A stretch of DNA of 64,000 nt from Advenella sp. FME57. Lineage in GTDB: Bacteria; Pseudomonadota; Gammaproteobacteria; Burkholderiales; Burkholderiaceae_B. Both the position numbers and the translations under genes were made by a program. A model generated the notes under the pieces. The model saw only the letters and a program-made list of their open reading frames with translations, ran no database searches and was not told where the DNA came from. The first letter of the stretch is position 1; each line of letters begins with the position of its first letter. Of this stretch, positions 54,371 through 64,000 are shown one piece after another. Where the stretch lies: assembly GCF_014897675.1 (NCBI RefSeq), contig NZ_JABUXU010000009.1, positions 62,001-126,000 of the forward strand, written 5' to 3'.

Positions 54371-56162
54371 CCTGCCGCATCTGCCTGGCGTCTACCGCCA
54401 TCTGGATGCGGAAGGCACGGTATTGTATGTCGGCAAGGCCAGGGATCTGAAAAAACGCGTTTCTTCCTACTTTCAGAAAACCCCGGACAGTCCGCGCATT
54501 GCACTGATGGTTGCACGGGTCTGGCGCGTGGAAGTCACGGTGACGCGTTCGGAGGCCGAGGCGCTGATCCTTGAAAATAACCTGATCAAAAGCCTGAGGC
54601 CGCGTTACAACATCCTGTTTCGTGACGATAAGTCGTACCCGTACCTGATGATCAGCGCGCATGACTATCCGCGGATTGCGTACTATCGCGGCATTACCAG
54701 TCGCAAGGGGCGTTTTTTCGGACCTTATCCGAATTCCTGGGCCGTACGCGAAACCATACAGATTTTGCAGAAGGTGTTTCGCCTGCGCACCTGTGAGGAC
54801 ACCGTATTTGCCAATCGTTCCCGGCCCTGTCTGCAGTATCAGATCGGGCGGTGTACGGCGCCTTGCGTTAACTTTATTAACGAAGACGACTATCAGCGCG
54901 ATGTGCAGCAGGCCGTGCGTTTTCTGGATGGCGAGGCCGACGACGTGGTTAATGATCTGCAGGCACGCATGCAGCAGGCTTCCGATCAATTGCGTTTTGA
55001 GCAGGCTGCGGCGCTGCGGGATCAGATGCATGCACTGGCAACTGTGCTGCATCAGCAATCGATGGAAGAGATGGACAAGACCGATGTCGATATCATTGCC
55101 GTGGCGCAGGCGGCCGACAAGGCATGTGTCAATCTGGCTATGGTGCGCGGTGGCCGGCATCTTGGCGATCGCTCGTTTTTTCCAACGCAGGCCGATGGTG
55201 AAAGTCGCTCCGATGTGATGACGGCCTTCATTGCGCAGCATTATCTGGAGAACCCATTGCCGCCGGTGTTGGTATGCTCCGAGGCACTGGCAGATGAAAA
55301 TCTGCTGGCGCTGCTCAACGAACAGCAACCATCGCGAATCAAAACCCGTTTGCAGACGCGTCCTCAGGGAGTACGCCGGACCTGGCTGGATCAGGCCTTG
55401 CGCAATGCCGAGTTTTCCCTGGCGCGTACGCTGTCCGAATCTGCCTCGCGGGCTGCGCGCACACGTGCGCTGGCAGAGCTGCTGCAACTGGATACCGATG
55501 ACGAATCGCTCGATGCGCTGCGCATCGAATGCTTCGACATCAGTCACACCGCTGGCGAGGCGACCCAGGCATCCTGTGTGGTGTACCACCATCATGATAT
55601 GCAGCCTTCATTGTATCGCCGTTATAACATCGCCGGTATCACCGAGGGAGATGATTACGCGGCAATGCGCCAGGTGCTGATCCGCCGCTTTTCCAAGGTG
55701 GCAGACGGCGAGGCGCCGCTACCGGAAGTGGTGCTGATTGACGGTGGCAAGGGGCAAGTGGAAATCGCCCGTCAGGTGTTTGTGGAATTCGGTCTGGACA
55801 CCCGTGTGATTGTCGGGGTGGCCAAGGGAGAAGGGCGCAAGGTCGGCCTGGAAACCCTGGTGTTTACGGACGAACGGGAATCGGTGGCGCTTGGGCTGGG
55901 ATCGGCTGCGCTCATGCTGGTGGCCCAGGTGCGTGATGAAGCCCATCGGTTCGCCATCACCGGCATGCGGGCGCGCCGCGCCAAGGCCAGAAATGTGTCG
56001 CGATTGGAGGAGATCGAAGGCGTTGGCGCCAAACGCAGACAGAAACTGCTGGCGCGTTTCGGGGGATTTTCCGGCGTGGCAGCGGCAAGCATTGATGATT
56101 TGCGCTCGGTAGAAGGTATTTCCAGGGAACTTGCTGAACGCATCTATGAATCTTTGCGTTAG
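54333..56162 (+). CDS. uvrC: UvrABC system protein C
   Basis: 609 residues: N-terminal GIY-YIG nuclease ([22 protein letters not shown]), a UVR motif, the RNase H-like second nuclease domain (IDGGKGQV region with VLIDGGKGQ) and a C-terminal HhH pair. Makes the 3' and 5' cuts in nucleotide excision repair. Starts within nagZ, upstream of pgsA. Confidence 0.96.
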   Translation: MPETFDLKSFLSDLPHLPGVYRHLDAEGTVLYVGKARDLKKRVSSYFQKTPDSPRIALMVARVWRVEVTVTRSEAEALILENNLIKSLRPRYNILFRDDKSYPYLMISAHDYPRIAYYRGITSRKGRFFGPYPNSWAVRETIQILQKVFRLRTCEDTVFANRSRPCLQYQIGRCTAPCVNFINEDDYQRDVQQAVRFLDGEADDVVNDLQARMQQASDQLRFEQAAALRDQMHALATVLHQQSMEEMDKTDVDIIAVAQAADKACVNLAMVRGGRHLGDRSFFPTQADGESRSDVMTAFIAQHYLENPLPPVLVCSEALADENLLALLNEQQPSRIKTRLQTRPQGVRRTWLDQALRNAEFSLARTLSESASRAARTRALAELLQLDTDDESLDALRIECFDISHTAGEATQASCVVYHHHDMQPSLYRRYNIAGITEGDDYAAMRQVLIRRFSKVADGEAPLPEVVLIDGGKGQVEIARQVFVEFGLDTRVIVGVAKGEGRKVGLETLVFTDERESVALGLGSAALMLVAQVRDEAHRFAITGMRARRAKARNVSRLEEIEGVGAKRRQKLLARFGGFSGVAAASIDDLRSVEGISRELAERIYESLR

Positions 56163-56213
56163 TGGTAGGATTACACATAATGCCTCCGCCGTATTTTGTG
56201 TTATTAAAGCCCT

Positions 56214-56786
56214 ATGCCACTGAACATACCTATTATCCTGACCTGGATGCGGATCGCCATGATTCCGCTGGTCATTGCGCTTTACTATCTGCCGCTGCAC
56301 TGGATTGACGTTCCTTTGCGTGACACCATCGGTGCGCTGGCCTTTATTTTTGCGGCGCTGACAGACTGGTTCGATGGCTGGCTAGCAAGGCGCTGGAATC
56401 AGACTTCATCGTTTGGCGCCTTTCTGGATCCGGTCGCAGACAAGCTTATGGTGTGCGCGGCCCTGTTGATCCTGCTGGACCTGAGCCGGCTTGATTCCTT
56501 TATTGCACTTATCATTATCGGACGTGAAATAACCATTTCGGCGCTGCGCGAATGGATGGCAACCATCGGTGCGCGCAATAGCGTGGCGGTGCATTGGCTG
56601 GGTAAATTCAAGACCGCTGCGCAAATGACCGCCATTCCCTGCCTGTTGTTTTATCAGGATTGGCATTCTATTCCGTTTGCGCCCATCGGAACGGTCCTGG
56701 TCTACATTGCTGCCGTTCTGACGATCTGGTCCATGTTCTACTACATGAAAAAAGCCTGGCCCATCATCAAGCAGCAGCAAAACTAA
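56214..56786 (+). CDS. pgsA: CDP-diacylglycerol-glycerol-3-phosphate 3-phosphatidyltransferase
   Basis: 190 residues with several membrane helices. DWFDGWLARRWNQTSSFGAF and LDPVADK carry the CDP-alcohol phosphatidyltransferase motif D-G-x2-A-R-x8-G-x3-D-x3-D. Makes phosphatidylglycerol phosphate. The uvrC-pgsA order is conserved in many proteobacteria. Confidence 0.94.
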   Translation: MPLNIPIILTWMRIAMIPLVIALYYLPLHWIDVPLRDTIGALAFIFAALTDWFDGWLARRWNQTSSFGAFLDPVADKLMVCAALLILLDLSRLDSFIALIIIGREITISALREWMATIGARNSVAVHWLGKFKTAAQMTAIPCLLFYQDWHSIPFAPIGTVLVYIAAVLTIWSMFYYMKKAWPIIKQQQN

Positions 56787-56829
56787 CGCGTTTTTTCTGC
56801 CATATTAATCCGGCTATCACAGGTATCGT

Positions 56830-58161
56830 ATGACTTCGCAAGTTCTGACCTCTTCGATCAGGGCTCCCAATGCAGATGGGGATCCACGAGACTGGAAGGT
56901 GATTGCGCTGATCGGGCTGCTGCATGGCGGCTCGCATTTTTATCAACTGGTGTTGCCGTCACTTTACCTGTCGCTCAATCGCGATTTTGGCTACAGTTTT
57001 GCTGAGCTGGGATTTCTGGCCACGGTATTCTTTGTGGTCTCGGGTGTCGGACAAGCGTCATCGGGCTTTGTCGTGGATCATCTGGGCGCGCGTCCCGTAT
57101 TGCGTTTCGGCTTGGCCTGTATGGTCGTCTCAGCGTTGCTGATTGCGGTCGCTGACGCCTATTGGGTTTTTATCATTGCTGCCTTTATCGGCGGCGCCGG
57201 TAACTCGGTCTTTCACCCGGTCGATTTTTCCATTATCAACCAGAATGTGAGCCAGCGGCGTCTGGGCCATGCTTTCAGTATTCATGGCGTATCGGGCAAC
57301 CTGGGCTGGGCACTGGCGCCGATCTTCATTACCTTTTTTATTGTCCAGACCGGTTCGTGGCGCTTTGCTGCTGCGGCCGCCGCCGTCGTGCTTTTAACCC
57401 TGTTTCTGACAACCTTTCTCGGAGCGTCGCTGCTGGCCACGCCGGCGGCGCAGACCGATACAAAGGGCGATGCAAAGAGCGACAAGCAGGACGATAAGCC
57501 GGTCCAGGAACGCCCCCGGGCGGCTGAGCCCGGCTTTGCGGCCAAGTTACGCCTGCTGTTGAAGAATCCGGCGCTGTGGGGTGCATTTCTGTTCTTTGCA
57601 TTTACCTCGGGTTCGATGTCATCGGTACAGAACTTTACGATTCCCATTCTTGGATCGCTGTATGGCATTGGCAAGGAATGGGCCAGTTCCGCACTTTCCA
57701 TGTACATGGTTTCAGCGGGCGTGGGTCTGCTTATTGGCGGCTTTCTGGCAGGCAGCACAGACAGGACCGAACGTATTGTGGCCGGCTCGCTGGCGACCTC
57801 GGGGCTTGTTTTTATTCTGCTGGCCATGGGGATGCTCCCTTCGGGGCTGGCGGTGGCCGGGCTGTGCATGGCCGGTTTCCTGAGCGGCATGGCCGGACCG
57901 TCCCGCGATATGCTGGTGCGACGCGTTACGCCCAAGGGTGCCCTTGGCTCAGTTTACGGTCTGGTCTATTCCGGCATGGATGTGGGGTCTGCGTTGGGAC
58001 CCGTCGTATATGGTTTTATGCTGGATCACCAAACGTATCATGGTCCCTGGCTGGTGTCTGGCCTGGCGCTATTTGGCGCCGTGCTGGCGGCGTTCTGGGT
58101 TGCCTATTGCGCTCGCAGGCAGCAGGAAGTCCGCTCTGTTGCTCAGGGCAGTGCCGCCTGA
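56830..58161 (+). CDS. MFS transporter (fosmidomycin-resistance-like)
   Basis: 443 residues with 12 membrane segments and a charged central loop (about 205-235). GLLHGGSHFYQLVLPSLYLSL at the N-terminus and FHPVDFSIINQNVS with GHAFSIHGVSGNLGWALAP match the FsR-like branch of the major facilitator superfamily. Substrate unknown. Follows pgsA at 43 bases on the same strand; a single transcript is possible. Confidence 0.82.
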   Translation: MTSQVLTSSIRAPNADGDPRDWKVIALIGLLHGGSHFYQLVLPSLYLSLNRDFGYSFAELGFLATVFFVVSGVGQASSGFVVDHLGARPVLRFGLACMVVSALLIAVADAYWVFIIAAFIGGAGNSVFHPVDFSIINQNVSQRRLGHAFSIHGVSGNLGWALAPIFITFFIVQTGSWRFAAAAAAVVLLTLFLTTFLGASLLATPAAQTDTKGDAKSDKQDDKPVQERPRAAEPGFAAKLRLLLKNPALWGAFLFFAFTSGSMSSVQNFTIPILGSLYGIGKEWASSALSMYMVSAGVGLLIGGFLAGSTDRTERIVAGSLATSGLVFILLAMGMLPSGLAVAGLCMAGFLSGMAGPSRDMLVRRVTPKGALGSVYGLVYSGMDVGSALGPVVYGFMLDHQTYHGPWLVSGLALFGAVLAAFWVAYCARRQQEVRSVAQGSAA

Positions 58162-58254
58162 TCGGCTGAATCGCCTGGCGCCCAGATGCGCCTTTGCGGC
58201 AATGATGCGGGCTTCAAACCGGCTTTTGCGCCGGCTCCATGGGCAAAGATGCAA

Positions 58255-58281
58255 TTGACCTGCGGCATTCTGGCGTATACT
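58255..58281 (+). promoter_or_regulatory. Candidate promoter of the 49-residue membrane protein gene
   Basis: TTGACC at 58255-58260 and TATACT at 58276-58281; the 15-base spacer is short. Confidence 0.35.
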
Positions 58282-58393
58282 GGTCTGATCACCCTTGGAC
58301 ATATCGTCAAGGCGACGATATATTTATACCGGTAATCACGTGTTTCGTGCGAAGCGCCAAAATGCGCATCGTCAAATTTTCAGGGAGGCTCCC

Positions 58394-58543
58394 ATGATGA
58401 CAAACGTCAAACCAAGCGTTAAACGACTCGCTGGATACGGCCTGGCCCTGGCGGTGCTCCTGTTTGTGTTTTCCCTGTACATCAATCCGGACCTGTACGT
58501 GTCAGTCTCCACTCTTTTCTGGTCCTGCTTCGGGGCGCTTTAA
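58394..58543 (+). CDS. 49-residue membrane protein
   Basis: GGGAGG lies 5 bases before the first of two ATG codons (58394, 58397). The protein has a basic N-terminus (KPSVKRLAGYG) and one membrane helix (LALAVLLFVFSLYI), followed by a short periplasmic-like tail with one Cys. Similar short single-pass proteins occur in Burkholderiales; function unknown. Confidence 0.6.
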   Translation: MMTNVKPSVKRLAGYGLALAVLLFVFSLYINPDLYVSVSTLFWSCFGAL

Positions 58544-58864
58544 TAAACATCTGCTCGCCATGGGTCGTACGCGGCCGAATGTGAACGCAATACCGTGTTC
58601 CCGGTGCGCTGTTCCTTTCTGGCGCTTGCCTGAGGCGCAATTGCCAATAAACCGTAGACACCGTCGCATGCATATACTCGCGTACTTATGCCTGCGTACT
58701 TATTCACTCGTATCTCGCTTATGTTGGCTACTAATAGCCATGAGATCATCATGGTTTTGGGCTCAGCGCCGCTGCGCAGGTAGATGCGCCGGTCTGGATT
58801 GAGCCGACAGATTTTTGCAGAGAATGACCACCAAGGCGCTGCGGGGTAGTGCATGATGACGAAC

Positions 58865-58903
58865 GAAATAGCAGTAAATTTCACATTATGATATTGCTAT
58901 TTC
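58865..58903. repeat. Inverted repeat in the aceA control region
   Basis: GAAATAGCA (58865-58873) and TGCTATTTC (58895-58903) are exact reverse complements, 21 bases apart. Confidence 0.5.
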
Positions 58904-58928
58904 ATAACATGAATTTTGCATGCTGCAG

Positions 58929-58960
58929 TCGCAAATTTAATATTTCATTATCGCAAATTT
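58929..58960. promoter_or_regulatory. Phased direct repeats in the aceA control region
   Basis: TCGCAAATTT occurs at 58929-58938 and 58951-58960. The 22-base start-to-start spacing places both on the same DNA face, as for a regulator bound to two sites. Confidence 0.5.
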
Positions 58961-59107
58961 GATTTCACAATATAAAATCAAAATACTAACCAACTGATTT
59001 ATATAAATATAATAATTAGTCTTATATAAGATATAAGTGTATATTGCACTGCGGTCTTCAGATAGAATTTTCTCCATGGAATCTTTTTTTATATACAGGA
59101 GTTAATC

Positions 59108-60409
59108 ATGTCAAAACGCGAAACCGCCATCCGTAATCTGCAAAAAGAATGGGCAGAAAATCCACGCTGGCAGGGCATCAAACGGGGCTATGGCGCCGAG
59201 GAAGTCATCAAGCTGCGTGGATCCCGGCAGAATGAGTACACGTTGGCCCGTACTGGTTCGGAAAAACTGTGGAACCTGCTCAACAATGAGCCTTTCATCA
59301 ATACACTGGGCGCGCTTACCGGCAACCAGGCAATGCAACAGATCAAGGCCGGCCTCAAAGCGATCTATCTGTCAGGATGGCAGGTCGCCGGCGATGCCAA
59401 TATTGCAGGTGAAATGTATCCGGACCAGTCGCTCTATCCTGCAAACTCGGTTCCTTCGGTCGTGCGCCGTATCAACAATTCGCTGACACGTTGTGACCAG
59501 ATTCAGTGGATGGAAGGCAAGGAAGAGGGCGATGCTGGCTATGTCGACTACTTTGCGCCGATCATTGCCGATGCAGAAGCCGGATTCGGCGGCGTACTGA
59601 ATGCTTTCGAGCTGATGAAGTCCATGATCGATGCGGGTGCTTCAGGCGTTCACTTCGAGGACCAGCTGGCTTCGGTAAAAAAATGCGGCCACATGGGCGG
59701 CAAGGTGTTGGTGCCAACGCGTGAGGCTGTCGCCAAGCTGGTATCTGCCCGCCTGGCAGCCGACGTCATGGGCGTACCCACCGTGCTGCTGGCGCGTACC
59801 GATGCGGATGCCGCTGACCTGATTACCAGCGACGTCGATGAGAACGATCAGCCGTTCCTGACCGGCGAGCGCACACCCGAAGGCTTTTTCCGCACCAATC
59901 CCGGTATGGATCAGGCTATTTCGCGCGGGCTGGCATATGCACCGTATGCCGATCTGCTGTGGTGCGAGACGTCGACGCCGAATCTGGATGATGCGAAAAA
60001 ATTTGCTGAAGCGATTCACAAACAATTCCCGGGAAAACTGCTGGCCTATAACTGCTCGCCATCATTTAACTGGAAAAAGAACCTGGACGACGTCACCATT
60101 GCCAAATTCCAGCGCGAACTGGGTGCCATGGGTTACAAATTCCAGTTCATTACCCTGGCGGGCTTTCATGCGCTGAACTATGGCATGTTTGAACTGGCTC
60201 ATGGATATGCACGCAATCAGATGAGTGCATTTGTCGAGTTGCAGCAGAAAGAGTTTGCTGCGGCCGAGCTGGGCTTTACTGCTGTCAAACATCAGCGCGA
60301 GGTGGGTACAGGCTATTTCGACGCCGTCACCCAGACAATCGAAGGGGGACGCTCTTCGACAACAGCGCTGACCGGTTCTACTGAAGAGGCTCAGTTCTCT
60401 CACGGTTGA
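59108..60409 (+). CDS. aceA: Isocitrate lyase
   Basis: 433 residues; splits isocitrate to glyoxylate and succinate in the glyoxylate bypass. KKCGHMGG at 191-198 holds the catalytic Cys193. [20 protein letters not shown] and [11 protein letters not shown] are further conserved parts. ACAGGAG precedes the ATG. It has its own long control region and a terminator; no malate synthase gene is in the window. Confidence 0.96.
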   Translation: MSKRETAIRNLQKEWAENPRWQGIKRGYGAEEVIKLRGSRQNEYTLARTGSEKLWNLLNNEPFINTLGALTGNQAMQQIKAGLKAIYLSGWQVAGDANIAGEMYPDQSLYPANSVPSVVRRINNSLTRCDQIQWMEGKEEGDAGYVDYFAPIIADAEAGFGGVLNAFELMKSMIDAGASGVHFEDQLASVKKCGHMGGKVLVPTREAVAKLVSARLAADVMGVPTVLLARTDADAADLITSDVDENDQPFLTGERTPEGFFRTNPGMDQAISRGLAYAPYADLLWCETSTPNLDDAKKFAEAIHKQFPGKLLAYNCSPSFNWKKNLDDVTIAKFQRELGAMGYKFQFITLAGFHALNYGMFELAHGYARNQMSAFVELQQKEFAAAELGFTAVKHQREVGTGYFDAVTQTIEGGRSSTTALTGSTEEAQFSHG

Positions 60410-60487
60410 TAGTGCCGCTGGCCCGGTGCGGTGTCTGGATTGACCGGATCGGGCGAAAAGCTTTGACTATAGACTAATAAGACTAAT

Positions 60488-60530
60488 AAAGAGGGTCACC
60501 GGATTGAGTATGCCGGTGGCCCTCTTTGTT
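60488..60530 (+). terminator. Intrinsic terminator of aceA
   Basis: AAAGAGGGTCACCGG pairs with CCGGTGGCCCTCTTT (one G-U) around a 10-base loop. Confidence 0.8.
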
Positions 60531-60668
60531 GGGCGCATTCCATCATTGATCACAGGGTTAAATAACCAATCATTACGCTTGTGTTAACCGGCAAGCGCCT
60601 GAGCCAGGACCTGCGGCAACCGACAAATGGTCGCAAAGCGTACCGCCCTTGTCCGGGCAGATGCATCA

Positions 60669-61793
60669 TCAATACGGCATGGTGACCTGATGACCGCTGC
60701 TGCGCTGCCGGCTGGCCAGGCCATAAGCCAGCTCTGCCACCGAGGCGGCATAAAAATAGCTGCGATTGTATTTGGTGATGGCGAAAAAGTTGCGTGTGGC
60801 CGTGCGATATTCATGGCGGCCGCGAACTTCGTCGCGCAGATCAATGACACCGATCTCCTTGCCGTTCTGCCAGTTGCCGCCTGTGCTGCCGGCGCGCAGT
60901 GTCGCGCCGCGATTTTGCAACTGGCTCCAGCTCATGGATGGCTCCAGCCCGCCGTCAACCAGCGATGCCGCCCCGGCTGGTAATGTGACCGGCGCGAAAA
61001 CGGGCGTATCGGCACGCCAGCCATGTTTGGCAAGATAGTTGGCCACGGACAGAATGGCGTCCTGCGTACTGTAGCGCAGGTCAATGTGCCCGTCATTATC
61101 GCCGTCGACCGCATAGTGCTCGATACTGACCGGCATAAATTGCGGCAGGCCGATGGCGCCGGCAAATGATCCGGTCGCGCTGTTGGCGTCCACTTTGTCC
61201 CGATAGTCCAGATCCAGCAGGGCAGCCAACTGGTTGCGGAACATCTGGCCTTTTTCCGGACGGTTCGGTTCCGGATGGTTAAAGCCTAGCGTGTACAGGG
61301 TATCCAGAACGCGGAACGATCCGGTTTGTTCGCCATACACCGTTTCCACGCCGATGATGGAGGCAATGATTGCTGCGGGCACGCCGTACGTTCTCTCGGC
61401 CCGGTTCAGCGTCTGCCGGTTGGCGTTCCAGAACGCGGTCCCCTTGCGCAGACGAATCGGCTCGACGAAACGGCTGCGGTAGCTTTGCCAGGCGCGTGTG
61501 ACGCGTCCGCCTGAACCCTTGGGCGTCATCAGGCGAATGACCCGATCATCCACGGTCGCCGTGGCAAGCAGCTGTTCGATATGCGAGCGTGGTATGCCAT
61601 GCCGCTCTGATACCTGGGCCACAAAGGTGTTCCGGTCCGCGCTCAGTTTTCTGTTTTCTGCCGCCCAGCCGGCGGGTCCGCTGGTGCCCGCTGAGGATGC
61701 CGAGCCGTTACTACTGCCCGATTGGCTGGTGGAGGAGCAGGCTGCAAGGGACAGCAGCAATACAGGAACAAGCAGTGCAAATGATCGTTTCAA
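60669..61793 (-). CDS. MltB-type lytic murein transglycosylase (lipoprotein)
   Basis: About 374 residues. From a TTG start at 61793 the protein begins with a clean lipoprotein signal (KRSFALLVPVLLLSLAAC, lipobox LAAC); the frame could open 16 codons earlier at an ATG but then the signal is buried. IIGVETVYGEQTG carries the catalytic Glu of MltB-like enzymes, and AGAIGLPQFMPVS is the substrate-groove motif. It cleaves peptidoglycan at the outer membrane. Convergent with aceA and divergent from the histone-deacetylase-like gene. Confidence 0.88.
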   Translation of the reverse strand: MKRSFALLVPVLLLSLAACSSTSQSGSSNGSASSAGTSGPAGWAAENRKLSADRNTFVAQVSERHGIPRSHIEQLLATATVDDRVIRLMTPKGSGGRVTRAWQSYRSRFVEPIRLRKGTAFWNANRQTLNRAERTYGVPAAIIASIIGVETVYGEQTGSFRVLDTLYTLGFNHPEPNRPEKGQMFRNQLAALLDLDYRDKVDANSATGSFAGAIGLPQFMPVSIEHYAVDGDNDGHIDLRYSTQDAILSVANYLAKHGWRADTPVFAPVTLPAGAASLVDGGLEPSMSWSQLQNRGATLRAGSTGGNWQNGKEIGVIDLRDEVRGRHEYRTATRNFFAITKYNRSYFYAASVAELAYGLASRQRSSGHQVTMPY

Positions 61794-61989
61794 GAGGAAC
61801 CCCGTGAAGTTGTATTGAGATATGGCAGTTAGCAGCATCATGCCACAAGTTGCCGCAAAAACAGAGAGATTGAGTATGGGCCGCAGGATTGCCGCGCGTC
61901 TCGTTGCGCCGCAAAATATGGTAGATTGTATGCAGATAAAATAAGATCAATCAATAGTAAATCAGTAATTTGAAAGCAGGACGAATATT

Positions 61990-62916
61990 GTGGAGACACT
62001 ATTCATAACGCATTCTTCGTGCCACAGACACGAAATGCATCCCTGGCATCCCGAGTCGCCAGCGCGGCTCGACGCCATTAATGATCGGCTTGTCGCCAGC
62101 GGTCTGGCCGATTTTCTGAATCATGTGCCGGCGCGCGAAGCACAGGAAGCCGATCTGCTACGTGTTCATACCGAGGAACATGTGCGGTTTCTGCGCGAGC
62201 ATGCACCGCAGCGAGGGTATTTCAACGTCGACACCGAAGAAACCTGCATGAACCCCCATACATGGCAGGCGGCATTACATGCGGCAGGCGCCGGGCTGCA
62301 GGCCATTGACCAGATCATGGCTGGTCACGCACGCAATGCTTTTTGCGCCGTCCGCCCGCCAGGGCATCATGCCGAGCCGGCGCGGGCCAGCGGGTTCTGC
62401 TTTCTGAATAATGTGGCGATCGGCGTGCGCTATGCGCAGCAACAATATGGTCTCAAGCGCATCGCCATTGTCGATTTCGACGTTCATCATGGCAATGGCA
62501 CCGAATCGGCCTTTGCCAATGATGAGTCGGTCATGATGTGCAGTTTCTTTCAGTACCCCCTGTTTCCGAACAGCGGCGTGGATCATCCGGCTGCCAATAT
62601 GCACAACAGTCCCGTGGCGGCCTATACCAAAGCCGAAAAGATCCGTGAGCTGGTTGCGAGTCTTTGGCTGCCGGCCCTGGAGGCATTCAGGCCCGAGCTG
62701 ATTTTTATTTCGGCCGGCTTTGACGCCCATCGCGAAGACGATATGGGGCAGCTTGACCTGGTGGAAAAGGATTACGTCTGGCTCACTAGCCAGGTAAAGG
62801 CGATAGCCGATAAACACAGTAATGGACGCATCGTCAGCATGCTCGAGGGTGGTTACGCGCTATCGGCGCTGGGGCGAAGTGTAGAGGCCCATATCCGGAC
62901 GCTGGCCGGTCTGTGA
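61990..62916 (+). CDS. Histone-deacetylase-family hydrolase
   Basis: 308 residues of the class II histone deacetylase/acetoin-utilisation fold: HPESPARLDAI, RPPGHHAEP with the His pair near 126-127, DFDVHHGNGTE with zinc ligands, and SAGFDAHREDD. Bacterial members act on acetylpolyamines or other acyl amines; the substrate here is unknown. Start is GTG at 61990 with AGGA 9-10 bases upstream. Confidence 0.9.
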   Translation: METLFITHSSCHRHEMHPWHPESPARLDAINDRLVASGLADFLNHVPAREAQEADLLRVHTEEHVRFLREHAPQRGYFNVDTEETCMNPHTWQAALHAAGAGLQAIDQIMAGHARNAFCAVRPPGHHAEPARASGFCFLNNVAIGVRYAQQQYGLKRIAIVDFDVHHGNGTESAFANDESVMMCSFFQYPLFPNSGVDHPAANMHNSPVAAYTKAEKIRELVASLWLPALEAFRPELIFISAGFDAHREDDMGQLDLVEKDYVWLTSQVKAIADKHSNGRIVSMLEGGYALSALGRSVEAHIRTLAGL

Positions 62917-63136
62917 GCTGCCGGTTGATGCTTTTTTTGCGATAAAAACCGGTTATTGATCCGAAAACCCGCTCTGTATTGCCAATATGGGGTGGTTTGT
63001 TGCGCTGTGCAAAACAGGAAACGCAAAATTCACGCGATTGAATGAATTAGTCAAATTGCTCGTAGCAAGCATGTAAAATAATCGGGTTCAGTAATAAGTC
63101 CGGGGCGAGTGCCCCGTAAATCAAGGAGATTGTTGG

Positions 63137-63886
63137 ATGAAGGTATTGGTGCCTGTTAAGCGTGTTGTTGACTACAACGTCAAAGTGCGCGTGAAGTCAG
63201 ATCAGTCTGGCGTTGATATTGCAAACGTGAAAATGTCAATGAATCCGTTTGATGAAATCGCTGTTGAAGAAGCAACACGGCTCAAGGAAGCAGGTACGGC
63301 CACAGAAGTCATTGCGGTCTCTTGCGGTGTGGCGCAGTGCCAGGAAACCCTGCGCACAGCCATGGCCATTGGTGCTGATCGCGCTGCGCTGGTTCAGACC
63401 GATGTCGAATTGCAGCCTCTGGCCGTGGCCAAGCTGCTCAAGGCAGTTGCCGAGAAAGAGCAGGTTAATCTGGTCATTCTGGGCAAGCAGGCCATTGACG
63501 ACGACGCCAACCAGACCGGGCAGATGCTGGCTGCGCTGCTGGGTTGGCCGCAAGCCACGTTCGCCAGTAAGGTCGTAATCGAAGGCGAGAACGCCAAAGT
63601 GACGCGTGAAGTAGATGGCGGTCTTGAAACCATTTCGGTGAAACTGCCCGCTATCATCACAACCGATCTTCGTCTGAACGAACCGCGCTACGTTACGCTG
63701 CCAAACATCATGAAAGCGAAGAAAAAGCAGCTGGATACGCTGACACCGGAAGAGCTGGGTGTCGATGTGACGCCACGGATCAAAACACTGAAAGTGAGCG
63801 AGCCACCTTCACGCAAGGCGGGTATCAAAGTGGATGATGTGGCAGCGCTGGTAGACAAACTCAAGAATGAAGCGAAGGTGATTTAA
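63137..63886 (+). CDS. etfB: Electron transfer flavoprotein beta subunit
   Basis: 249 residues; with EtfA carries electrons from acyl-CoA dehydrogenases to the quinone pool. [20 protein letters not shown] start, [11 protein letters not shown] and [16 protein letters not shown] are the typical motifs. AAGGAGATTG precedes the ATG. The dehydrogenases at 39829 and 43853 are natural electron donors. Confidence 0.96.
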   Translation: MKVLVPVKRVVDYNVKVRVKSDQSGVDIANVKMSMNPFDEIAVEEATRLKEAGTATEVIAVSCGVAQCQETLRTAMAIGADRAALVQTDVELQPLAVAKLLKAVAEKEQVNLVILGKQAIDDDANQTGQMLAALLGWPQATFASKVVIEGENAKVTREVDGGLETISVKLPAIITTDLRLNEPRYVTLPNIMKAKKKQLDTLTPEELGVDVTPRIKTLKVSEPPSRKAGIKVDDVAALVDKLKNEAKVI

Positions 63887-63887
63887 T

Positions 63888-64000
63888 ATGACAACTCTAG
63901 TTATTGCAGAACATGATAACAAGCAGTTAAAACCGGCAACATTGAATGCGGTAGCAGCTGCGCAGAAAATCGGTGGCGATATTCATATTCTGGTTGCCGG
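63888..64000 (+). CDS. etfA: Electron transfer flavoprotein alpha subunit, N-terminal part
   Basis: Only the first 37 codons are present: MTTLVIAEHDNKQLKPATLN and AAAQKIGGDIHILVA, the usual EtfA N-terminus. It begins one base after the etfB stop and leaves the window. Confidence 0.94.
   Translation, partial: MTTLVIAEHDNKQLKPATLNAVAAAQKIGGDIHILVA

Larger units (their letters stand above)
58544..59107. other. Control region of aceA
   Basis: 564 bases; the last 250 are strikingly A/T-rich. It holds a 9-base inverted repeat (58865-58903), two direct repeats (58929-58960) and a perfect palindrome CTTATATAAG (59021-59030). No gene is supported. Confidence 0.55.

Noticed and set aside
54291-55595. 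434-codon minus-strand frame opposite uvrC
   Set aside because: Shadow of uvrC, no motifs.
62921-62952. CCGGTT/AACCGG dyad behind the histone-deacetylase-like gene as a terminator
   Set aside because: The loop is about 20 bases and the T-run is inside it, so it does not form an intrinsic terminator.
63006-63018. CTGT...ACAG near etfB as a LexA box
   Set aside because: The spacer is five bases, not eight.

Overview
The window reads as chromosomal DNA of a betaproteobacterium of the order Burkholderiales, most likely family Alcaligenaceae (Advenella-like). This is an inference from the protein styles: a Bug-type solute receptor, a CoA-transferase/acyl-CoA dehydrogenase set next to LysR regulators, a KKCGH-type isocitrate lyase, a DUF1328 protein and a two-gene EtfBA unit. 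Coding density is high and base composition looks moderately GC-rich and even. No insertion sequence, prophage, integrase or CRISPR array is visible.

Layout. 1-4077 is a minus-strand unit ribF-ileS-lspA (riboflavin kinase/FAD synthetase, Ile-tRNA synthetase, signal peptidase II; lspA leaves the window). 4127-10483 on the plus strand holds purN, an RsmB-type RNA methyltransferase, a fatty acid desaturase translationally joined to a UvrD helicase, a 54-residue lipoprotein and tRNA-Val(GAC). 10768-18137 is accessory metabolism: an HxlR regulator with a stacked operator facing an NTF2-like/SDR pair, a hotdog thioesterase with an alpha/beta hydrolase, small orphan proteins, and a LysR regulator facing a TauE-type exporter. 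18372-26448 mixes repair and stress genes: a LexA-boxed exonuclease/GIY-YIG fusion, a YaiI-type protein, nitronate monooxygenase, envelope micro-proteins, two-ion-pump-style MFS context, uracil-DNA glycosylase and a Crp/Fnr regulator. 26553-28614 is a three-gene aromatic/lactone-type catabolic unit.

28888-38739 is a compact Tad (tight adherence, Flp pilus) locus: Flp-like prepilin, TadG-like protein, TadE-like protein, an unknown secreted protein, CpaB, secretin, an FHA-domain-fused TadA ATPase, TadB, TadC and a DUF192 protein. No tadV prepilin peptidase, tadZ or tadD is present. 38842-45646 is a LysR-controlled acyl-CoA catabolic island (AidB-like dehydrogenase, Bug receptor, class III CoA transferase, DmdC-like dehydrogenase). 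45801-49121 carries a 1-Cys peroxiredoxin, a predicted SOS-inducible 70-residue membrane protein, rplS and a Nudix CoA pyrophosphatase.

49196-56786 is housekeeping: P-loop kinase-like protein, rsgA, Ste24-type M48 protease, orn, acpS, nagZ, uvrC, pgsA. 56830-64000 holds an MFS transporter, a 49-residue membrane protein, aceA behind an AT-rich repeat-bearing control region, an MltB-type transglycosylase, a histone-deacetylase-like hydrolase and etfB-etfA (etfA leaves the window).

The most interesting signals are regulatory. Two CTGT-N8-ACAG LexA boxes mark a small SOS regulon here (a Cho-like nuclease fusion and an uncharacterised single-pass membrane protein). Two TTGAC-N4-ATCAA boxes link a cysteine-poor Crp/Fnr regulator with the nitronate monooxygenase gene. 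The Tad locus is notable for its FHA-ATPase fusion and missing partners.
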